Below are positions 1-7,115 of a DNA stretch of 19,460 nucleotides, piece by piece. Positions within the stretch are counted from its first letter, which is position 1. Each line of letters begins with the position of its first letter. Source of the DNA: Irineochytrium annulatum (Eukaryota; Chytridiomycota; Chytridiomycetes; Chytridiales; Chytridiaceae); the NCBI GenBank assembly GCA_027600665.1, contig JADGJL010000512.1, forward strand, positions 1-19,460, given 5' to 3'. The notes beneath the pieces were generated by a model. It was not told the DNA's origin, made no database searches, and saw nothing but the letters and a program-made list of their open reading frames with translations. Made by a program: the position numbers and the translations under genes.

Positions 1-80
1 CCCGTTTTTTTTTTTTTCAGAGTCTATTTTGTTTAATAATACACTTTAATAAAATTTGCATAAAATTTATAAAATACATA

Positions 81-3000
81 TTAATTTCGCCAAAAAAAAA
101 AAAAAAAAAAAGGAATTGATGCGAACCTTGATATTAAACTGCTGATAGACACGTCCCGCGTGCCGACCTCAATTCCCTCCAGAGTCGTGTGGTATTTCTG
201 AACCCATTTCGCCACTTTCTCCTCATCGTATTTATCCCTCCGATACACCATCCCACCGCAGATGTCATCCCCGTCCTCCACCACAATTAGCTTTATGTCA
301 AACTGATCGCTCTCATTCACGGCCCACAGCCGCTCCACCTTCGCCGGCACGTCCGAACCTCCCCGCGCGTACTCGTCCGTCCTCCTCCTCGCCAGGATGT
401 CCGGCACCGACAGTCCGGCCTCCTTCCACTGCTGAGTCTCCCGGTCCGACACGAACTCGAACTGGATCGGGAACCGGGCATCGCACTCGAACTTCCAGGC
501 CAGGCTCTCGAACGGGCAGCCCGCGCCGTGCCGCTTCAGGTCCCTCAGGGACTTGATTACCGACACCAGGAGCGAGTTGAATGTCACGCCCTTCCTCGTC
601 AGGTCCACCCGCAAGGGCATCACGTCCGACAGGGGTCCCACGAGCACGCCGTTCTTCCTCAGGGACTCGCGCACGCCGATGAGGAACTTGTCGCAGCCGC
701 TGATGTGCTTCAGCATGACCTGGAACGCCGACAGGCACACGGCGTCGGACGATAGGAGGCTCGGCGTCCGTCGCCCGTCGTCCGCCTCCGACCGGGCGTC
801 GTCCCTCTCGTCCGCGCTCGAGAAGTCCGAGAGCTCGTTGCCGGAATGGTGGCCCGATGACGCCGTCGTGATCGCGCCGGTGCCCTTCCGGAGCTTGAGG
901 AGCCGCTGGCGGTGGTTCTGTCGACACCGGTCCCGGAACTTGCGGATGTTCCGGGACACGGCCGCGTCCACCTCGAACCCGACGTAACCGTAGACCTCCG
1001 TGTAGTCGATTCCACGCTGCGTGTCCGCGTCCGGCTCCATCTGGCCCTCGAGCGTGAGAACGGGGATCTTCACTTCGACGCTCGGCGGGTTCAGAATCGT
1101 TCGCAGCCTGATGCCCATGTCGTCCTGCGCATCGAGCGCGTTCTGGGCCTGCTTCAGTTGCCCAGCAACGGAGTCCAGCTCGCGCTGGAACTTCATGATC
1201 TTCCTCTCGAGGGAGAACTTGACCTTTGCCTGCTCCTGCAGGCTCTCTTTCACCCGGTTCCGGACGTACTCCGACAGGGCCATCAGCTTCCTCCGGTCCT
1301 TTGTCAGGATGCCGAAGATTATGAGCTGCTCCTCCGAGATCGCGCTGAAGGTCTCGAGCGTCATGTTGCCGATCTGCCGCTGGATGTCCTGGTGCACCTC
1401 ATGCTTCGCCAAGAGCGCCGACACGTTGTCCGTCACGGCCTCCTCCCCCAGCACGATCCGTATCAGCGCCGACTTTGCCGCCTTCGAGATCTCGACGCTC
1501 TCCCCCGTCACGGGGTCCGAGTACGTCTCAATGGCCTCGTAGCTCTCGGCGTCCATCTGCTTCCTCTGATCTTTGTACACATTCAGCTCGGCCTCGACCT
1601 CCTGCCTCCTCCTCGACAGGCTGAATACCTGCGCACGGAACGCCTCCACCTCCACCTGTGCCTTCTTCACCTGCGCCTCCAGGTCCTCCCTCTCGGGACC
1701 CTCCACCACATCCTGCACGGTCTCGATGCAACAGCCCCGCCAGAACAGGTGCGCGTGCCTGTTGACCGTGAAGCCGTATGCGAAGTCGACAAAGTCGTCC
1801 CCTTCCTCCTTGGGCATGTGCGACCGGATCAGGCTCATGAGCTGGAACTCCGTACCCCCCAGCGCTCGGTGCTGGTCACACTCGAAGTACAGACCCAGCA
1901 CCTCCCTCGCCGCGAACGTGAGGGAGACGTCGTCGCAGATGGCCGTCGACGCCACCAGGAGGAGATAGCTCGGCGGCACGGCGGCGGCGCTGTCGTACAT
2001 CGGCGTATCTCGGATCAACATGGCCATGAACGGCCTGTCCAGTCCCTGGACGTTCGACATGCGCTGCCTGACGAAGCGGGAGAGCGTGCGCGAGTTGATG
2101 ACAGCGAGATCGGGCCACTCCTCGGCCCGGATCTCGTCCAGGTTCTCGGTGAGGCTCATCTGATCCCACGGTTTCTGATCAAAGTGTCCCTCAACGTCCC
2201 CGTCGACAATCTTCTCGTTCCGCCAGAACCGCGTCCCGAGGACCTTATACGAGAAGCAAATCTTGTTGAGGACCATTCCAAGGTCGTCCGCGTTCACGGG
2301 GCAATTGAGCTGATACGCCTGTGAGACGTAGTAGGGGTTGGACTCAAGTGGGGGCAGGTGCGCGTGGGCTGGGGAGTCGTCGTCGTCGGCGGTCGGGCAG
2401 ACGCGGGTGTAAATGAGGAGCTGGTGGGGCGTGACGGGGTATTTGTGGCCGGAGCGGGTGTTCTCGGCGGAGTCGGCGTCGTCATCGGATGCGCGGTCAG
2501 ATGCTACGTCGCTATCCACAGATCGGTGAGGTTGCGGCTGCACTTGTTTTCCCGTACCGAGGCTGGAGCGGCGGTTTTCGGCCGGCTTATAGCGGTCCAG
2601 GTTCGTCGCGCTGGTGTAGAAAACGCGGGTTAAAACCCGTCCCCTCTGCCTACATGAAGTAATCGAACCAACCTATGGTTTAAAGCAGGCGTTGATCTCC
2701 CACTGCCCAGGGGTTTTGGTGTGTACGACCTTTCCACCTCCGCCCGATGCAACGCCGTCACGGATCCGGCCCGGCTCATGCTCAGCGGCGTCTTCCTCCC
2801 CCCGTTCCCCAACGCAACCAGATTCTCCTCCGACTCCGCCCCGTTCGGTCTCATCGAGCTATTCCACGGCGGCATTTCCGGCGCGGGCCGATGCTGCCTC
2901 TTTGGCAGGTGCGGCTGGTTCTCCTTCCGAAGACACGAGAAGTCCTCCTGCTTCAGGGAGGTCGTAATCGAGCCCTCCCCGTACTCGCTCGCGTGGTCCG

Positions 3001-3952
3001 CCGCCTCCGATCGCGCGAGCACCGCCGCCGCCGCCTGGAGGAGGTCATGGGAGGACGACCGAACGATGGTCGAGGCCCTCACTGACGCGGCGCCGGACGC
3101 CGGCCGCGTGTGGGCGTGGACGGCGACGGCCTGGACCTGTGGGACCGATCGCTGCTGGTCGTGGTGGTGGTGGTGGTGGGAGTCCGGGGCCGCAGAGTTG
3201 GCCTGCTGCTGCGTGAGACTGGTGCGGGAGGACTTTGATGCGCTTCCGGCCCGCGAAAGGCGGTTCTTCGGGGCGGCGGGGGGTTCGTGGGTTTGGGATG
3301 AAGCGAGGTTCCTCCTCGAAGACGCCAGCGACTTTGAGGAGGAGGATGGTCGCCTTTGGAGCTGAGCTGCCCTCGAGAGCGATGTCGTAGATGCCGATGA
3401 TGTCCCTTCCCCACTTCCTGACAAAGTTTGGCTGCGAGACGGTCGCAGAGATGGCAGCGGCTTCTTCTGCGACATCCGAGATGGCGGCGCATCTGCTATC
3501 AGGTCCGGTAGTGACGATCCAGGACCACCCTCCCTTCTGCTGATTTGATGCGGCTTCTTTGTGTATTTAGAGCTGATGGCAGTGCCTCCTCCATTTAAAT
3601 TGATGCTGCTGGACGACGTCAGGCTCGTCGAGCTCCTCCCGACCTCCGCCCTCGACCCGCCCAGATGCGTCTGCGAGTGATTCCAGGTCGACTGCCCGAT
3701 GGTTGCCTTCGATGCGCGATTCAAGAAGTCCCGGTCGTTCGCCGAGAGTGACGCGACCCCCACCTGGCCACCCGGGTTGTTCAGGCGACCTCCGCTCCCG
3801 CTCCCGCTGCGAGCTCCGATTGTCCCGGTCCCGGATCCCGGGCCCGCCCCTCCGCGGGAAACATGCTTTACTTCCTCCCGCTTCTTCTTCACCATGTCCC
3901 GAAAGGAGGTCGCCTGCTCCCGCTCGCGCTCGACCAGGCCGTTGATGTCCAT
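81..3952 (-). CDS. SAM-domain/coiled-coil protein with a split, apparently inactive NRPS-type condensation domain
   Basis: Two exons (3952-2673 and 2610-81) join in phase 2 over a 62-nt GT-AG intron, giving about 1269 aa. Start is ATG at 3950-3952 (MDINGLVERERE); stop is TAA at 81-83. The second reading frame has no usable ATG of its own before residue ~539, which supports the join. Residues 1-~480 are Ser/Arg/Gly-rich and disordered, with a His6 tract. Residues ~483-730 resemble the N-lobe of a condensation (C) domain, ending in a YW-like FW (HLFWRGCC). Residues ~735-925 insert a coiled coil, a SAM domain (ending GILTKDRRKLMALSEYV) and a second coiled coil. Residues ~936-1260 resemble the C-lobe (DKFLIGVRESL, VGPLSDVMPLRVDL, CPFESL). 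The C3 motif HHxxxDG reads STAICDD, so the catalytic His is absent. No adenylation or carrier domain is present. Peptide-bond catalysis is therefore unlikely; a scaffold or binding role is inferred. The last residues (polyPhe) come from an A/T homopolymer and are uncertain. Confidence 0.8.
92..111. repeat. A20 homopolymer at the 3' end of the SAM/condensation gene
   Basis: Twenty A on the plus strand (T20 in the sense of the gene) encode the terminal polyPhe, so the apparent C-terminus depends on its exact length. A second run, T13 at 5-17, lies at the window edge. In the gene's sense it is A13 about 15-35 nt after ATTAAA hexamers, which could mark the polyadenylation region. Confidence 0.8.
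2611..2672 (-). other. 62-nt spliceosomal intron joining the two halves of the SAM/condensation gene
   Basis: On the minus strand this runs from GTTGGT to CACCAG with a TTTTAAC branch-like site. Splicing joins AG|C (Ser) and keeps both flanking reading frames open. Without it the upstream frame stops at 2630-2632 and the downstream frame has no start codon. Donor strength is modest; the support is frame logic, not RNA. Confidence 0.65.
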
Positions 3953-4407
3953 CTCTCTCTGCTATCCTCGGCTTCCCTCGACTTCGCAGGCCGGTGATCG
4001 GTTAGCTCGTCGTGTAGATCTGCGACTCTTGGGGGCTCAAAGTATGTCAATTCTATGGGGGTTGTTTCTCCGCCTTCACACGTCCTCGAGCTGGACGGCC
4101 GTGATACCTCGAGTATGCCCCAGCTACGACGGCAGCCGTAGTGAATTGCCAACTGGCGTTGAACATAACTTGGCCCGACCCACACAAGTGATCCGCTGTC
4201 GAGCTCGGAGACGAGCACCTCGAGCGTCTGGTGGACGAGGACGTGTGGCCCAGCGCCTTTTTGCAGAAAGATATCGATCAGCAGAGTCAGCTCGTGGCCA
4301 TGTTCAGCCAGCGGAAACGCCCATGACGTGAATGGAGCGCGGAGGAGCGATGGGATTAGGGAAGTGCAAGGAAGCTCAAGTACACGTTGAACAGCGGAAG
4401 TTGACGG
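3889..4407 (-). CDS. Coding-like minus-strand exon without start codon (possible Elp6-like fragment or extra 5' exon)
   Basis: A minus-strand frame is open from a TGA at 4408-4410 to 3889 and has no in-frame ATG. From ~4390 to 4110 it reads as a plausible globular protein, including SLIPSLLRAPFTSWAFPLAE, ELTLLIDIFLQKG, PHVLVHQTLEVLVSELDSGS and LVWVGPSYVQRQLAIHYGC. The hydrophobic strand/helix order weakly recalls Elongator subunit Elp6 (RecA-like, no Walker A), but I cannot confirm this. A donor GTATCA after 4108 could splice to an acceptor before 3958. That would put this exon in frame with the MDINGL start of the SAM/condensation gene (..GILE|RE-MDINGL..), with CTAAC about 35 nt before the acceptor. 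Alternatively it is the body of a separate gene whose 5' end is lost at the T tract 4455-4475. The part below ~4107 is probably intron or 5' leader. Confidence 0.4.
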   Translation of the reverse strand, partial: PSTSAVQRVLELPCTSLIPSLLRAPFTSWAFPLAEHGHELTLLIDIFLQKGAGPHVLVHQTLEVLVSELDSGSLVWVGPSYVQRQLAIHYGCRRSWGILEVSRPSSSRTCEGGETTPIELTYFEPPRVADLHDELTDHRPAKSREAEDSRERWTSTAWSSASGSRRPPFGTW

Positions 4408-4454
4408 TCAGGTCACGGCGGATGGAGATTGTTGTATTATTTCAACGCATGTGG

Positions 4455-4475
4455 TTTTTTTTTTTTTTTTTTTTT
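4455..4475. repeat. T21 homopolymer tract at the junction of two truncated genes
   Basis: Twenty-one consecutive T on the plus strand. To the right, an OPT transporter gene read toward this tract ends after three exons. To the left, a minus-strand reading frame begins with no start codon. The tract therefore coincides with the loss of coding sequence on both sides. Confidence 0.9.
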
Positions 4476-4520
4476 GGAGGCCAAGCGATTATCTGCTTTC
4501 CGCATTATCGCCACACTCAC

Positions 4521-5004
4521 ATGAAAATACCGAGAGGGTAGGAAGCGAGAACGCCGAGGAGCGGGTTGGCGGTGAACCCGTTACTCCTGAAAGAGAAGAT
4601 GGTGTTGGCGCAGGCGAGGCCGACGCAGAAGATGCTACCGAGCAGCTGGAAGAATTTCACTTAGTTAGCAAGAAAACACACGAGTAATGTAGGCATCGTC
4701 TACCCACCCACACGCGGAAGGTGTTCGCCGGGATGGTCGGGTCATCAGTGCGAGAGACGACACTGCGGATGCAAAAGACATGCGTTAAGGAAATGACAAA
4801 GTGTAACCCGACAAAACCAACTTACGCGTCGACGATGTCGTAGATCTCGTCCAGGAACTCGCCGGACTCGGGGTCGACGTCGCCGGCCTTCTCGTGCTCG
4901 AGCTTGCGCTCGATGGCGAGCTCCATGTCGGCCTCCGTGACGAACTGCGGGTCATCGGACTTGTCGCCCGGCACCCTGTGGGGCTTCTCCAGGTCGGCGG
5001 TCAT
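4521..5004 (-). pseudogene. 3'-truncated OPT-family oligopeptide transporter (N-terminal three exons only)
   Basis: Exons 5004-4826, 4762-4708 and 4645-4521 join in frame over introns of 63 and 62 nt; the second has a CTAAC branch site. The predicted ~119 aa start MTADLEKPHRVPGDKSDDPQ. They continue with an acidic cytosolic leader and the OPT hallmark DDPTIPANTFRVW, then a first membrane helix (LLGSIFCVGLACANTIFSF), a loop (RSNGFTANP) and LLGVLASYPLGIFM. This matches the start of OPT proteins, proton-coupled importers of small peptides that normally have roughly 650-900 residues and 12-16 helices. A good donor (GTGAGT) follows the third exon in phase 2, but no further OPT exon exists. About 45 nt later the sequence enters the T21 tract and then unrelated DNA. 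The gene is therefore broken or the region misassembled. The start was chosen because it is the first ATG after a TATA-like box and leads straight into the family signature. Confidence 0.8.
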
Positions 5005-5059
5005 CCTCGGTGATGGGGGATAGGGAAGAGGGTGGGGAAGTCCTCCGAAAGTAGGTAGG

Positions 5060-5067
5060 TTTTTATA
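5060..5067 (-). promoter_or_regulatory. TATA-like box upstream of the OPT gene remnant
   Basis: The minus strand reads TATAAAAA about 56 nt upstream of the OPT start codon, followed by a C/T-rich leader (CCCTATCCCCCATCACC) before the ATG. This is a plausible core promoter for a fungal housekeeping or transport gene. It is a motif match only. Confidence 0.4.
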
Positions 5068-6252
5068 GGAAATAGACAAGGCGAGGTGGGGCCCAAGCAA
5101 CAAACTTTCCTTTCCTCGTTACTCAAGGGCGTTGCGCTCGACACGGGGGCTCAAAATTGTACACAAAACAGCCCGAAACGTTTTAGCTTACGCTTTTTGC
5201 TATCAATTGCCTGCTGACCTTACTGATAACGCCCGAACTTGATACGGGAGGCCAACCCACTGCGGGAATTTGTGCATCCGGCCGTGGGGTCCCCACAGCG
5301 CGATCCACCGCGCGCTCTTGTGCCGTTCTCTATCGAGACCAGGGTCGACTCTTCATCAAGTCTTGCCCATCGCAAGGTTTCATACGATAAGACATGATGG
5401 CGCAACCTGATGTAAGGCACTCGTTGAATACTTCGTCCTTTATGTTTAAATTAAAAGCGGCAGCGAGCGCTTTTCCTTAAAAAGCTTCCTTTACCATGTG
5501 CGCTTCTTCTACATCTTACGCAAATAAAGCGGGCAGATACGGTGTGATAAAGATTGCGTTTGGGCTAATCAGCTTGTGCTCGCGGTAAACCGTGGTACAC
5601 CAGCCGGTCAGACCGTGGGACAAACACTGGAGCATCTTTCCATGTAACTGGGCAATAATGCAGATATCATTACTGCTCTGAGAGACTCGTGGGCTTCGGC
5701 TCTGGTGTTAATGTTTGAAGGCCACCTCAAAGAAGCATAGCAGCGAAAAGCATGGCAGCTATCTCAAACCGTGAGTCGTTGTTGACGGAAACGCGGGAAA
5801 ACTGGGGTGAATTCCACATGCTATTCCCCCCAACATTGTTCCTTCTCCATCCTGACAACTAAAGCGAAATTGCTCGTTACTACTCCTTTCGTTTTAACTC
5901 GTGGCAGGATGAGATAGCGTCAAAACCACCTCACTATTCCGTTCAAGATATTCAGCAGCAGGAGAACGCGCTGTAGGAACGCATCCGCAAAGTATCGCAA
6001 GGGATGGCATCACGACCGGCGACGGAACGCACACCAGCTTTCATAAATTGCGAACAACGTTTTAAATCACTCTAAGATGGGGATTACTGTGGCAGCCCTT
6101 AATGGGAGCTGCAGAAGGCGTATCGGGCCGGAGACTATGGGAACATGGCGGGAATAACTATAGGGGCGACGAAAACCGCCCGCCCGATAGAACTGCGGAC
6201 TAGTTAGGCTGCGGATCAGCGTAGTTATCGTAGATCGTATAAAACACACCAT

Positions 6253-6303
6253 CGCAGGCCGGTTTAGGTATCTTCTCTCATCGATACCCTAACCGACCTG
6301 CAG
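6253..6303. repeat. Imperfect inverted repeat (hairpin, ~20-bp stem)
   Basis: The arm 6253-6272 (CGCAGGCCGGTTTAGGTATC) is nearly the reverse complement of 6283-6303 (GATACCCTAACC... to CTGCAG). About 18 of 20 positions pair, with two single-base bulges and a 10-nt loop. The right arm contains a telomere-like CCCTAACC. It overlaps the first copy of a 34-bp direct repeat. Confidence 0.75.
6270..6303 (+). repeat. 34-bp direct repeat, copy 1
   Basis: This stretch, starting ATCTTCTCTCATCGATACCC and ending CGACCTGCAG, recurs identically at 6340-6373, offset 70 bp. Copy 1 forms the loop and right arm of a hairpin; copy 2 lacks the left arm. It contains CCCTAACC. Confidence 0.9.
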
Positions 6304-6339
6304 GTAAGCGCATAGTTTACATAACGTGCCTAATAAACC

Positions 6340-6373
6340 ATCTTCTCTCATCGATACCCTAACCGACCTGCAG
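6340..6373 (+). repeat. 34-bp direct repeat, copy 2
   Basis: Exact second copy of 6270-6303, separated from it by a 36-nt spacer (GTAAGCGCATAG...). Identity of 34/34 suggests a recent or constrained duplication. No coding frame spans it. Confidence 0.9.
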
Positions 6374-6703
6374 CCTATTAGAGACAAGGCGAAGTCAAGC
6401 TGAATAGGCGTTTGGGGGTGGGCTGGAGGCGATGATGGCGTTCATGAAAGGCTTATATTTTGTTCCCCCCACGACCCGCTGATCTTGAACGGGGCACAAC
6501 ACGCCCTGCCGCTAGTGGCTGAGGCGTCGTCGAACGTATCGAATCAACAGGCGCTCCGCGCCAATTGCCCCAAAACTTATCGGGTCTAAGGGTTTTGCGG
6601 TGGGTGAGTCTACGCAAGGCTTGTTTCGCGGCTTGAGCATTGTGAGCAGACAAGTGGAATACCTGCAGGTAACCAGTTGTGCTCAGGCCTGGACAACAGT
6701 GAG

Positions 6704-6772
6704 GACAACCGCCGTGGCTGAGGAGAACACGCGACCAGGGTGATTGCGCTCTCCTACTACGTGGCGGTTGTC
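6704..6772. repeat. Imperfect inverted repeat with 10-bp perfect outer arms
   Basis: GACAACCGCC at 6704-6713 pairs with GGCGGTTGTC at 6763-6772. An inner pair, AGGAGA at 6721-6726 and TCTCCT at 6750-6755, would extend the stem beyond an internal bulge. It could be a structured transcript or a mobile-element remnant; no further support. Confidence 0.5.
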
Positions 6773-7115
6773 GTGCCCCATCGGTGTTCTTATCCATCGG
6801 CCTGGACACCGTATCTGCCCTGTCTCATGTGCCTGTCTCGTTCGCACGCTTGGTGATCTCGTTTGTAGTCTTTACCTCTTGCCTCTACCTCTGCAAAGAC
6901 TTCCTGTACAATGACTATGTATTAATCAGACATATATAATATACACTTCGAATAAAGAGCACTAAAAAATTATTAATTTAACTAAACGCGCTTAGAGAAA
7001 GTACACCAGCAAAGGACAGCCCCCTCCCCGTCCCGCCCCTCTAAAAAAAATAGAAGGGAACCAAAAAGAAGGACCACGATTCAGGACTATATTTGTCCTT
7101 GGTCCGCTATCGCAG

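Larger units (their letters stand above)
5104..7115. other. About 2 kb intergenic region without a convincing gene
   Basis: Base composition is lower in GC than the flanking genes and stops are frequent in all frames. The longest frames (5220-5420 and 6453-6809, minus) show no family motif or fungal codon pattern. No tRNA, 5S or other recognisable RNA gene was seen. The left end would hold the promoter of the OPT remnant. The right end (~6900-7115) is the AT-rich 3' flank of the CM1 gene. The only clear structures are the repeats and hairpins at 6253-6373 and 6704-6772. Confidence 0.6.

Noticed and set aside
912..2324. Plus-strand 470-codon reading frame
   Set aside because: It is antisense to the condensation/SAM exon. 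Its Leu/His/Arg/Val composition is what the complement of GC-rich, charged coding DNA gives; no family motif.
81..3952. Active nonribosomal peptide synthetase module
   Set aside because: There is no adenylation, carrier or thioesterase domain here, and the HHxxxDG motif of the condensation fold is missing its histidines.
6270..6373. Possible CRISPR-like array
   Set aside because: Only two repeat copies, one hairpin, a eukaryotic intron-rich context and no cas genes. A local repeat is the better reading.
6283..6373. Interstitial telomere array
   Set aside because: Each copy has a single CCCTAACC rather than a tandem TTAGGG run, so it is only telomere-like.
5220..6809. Short minus-strand frames at 5220-5420, 6067-6252 and 6453-6809
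   Set aside because: They have no motif, no supporting splice sites and no coding-like composition, and lie in the gene-poor region.
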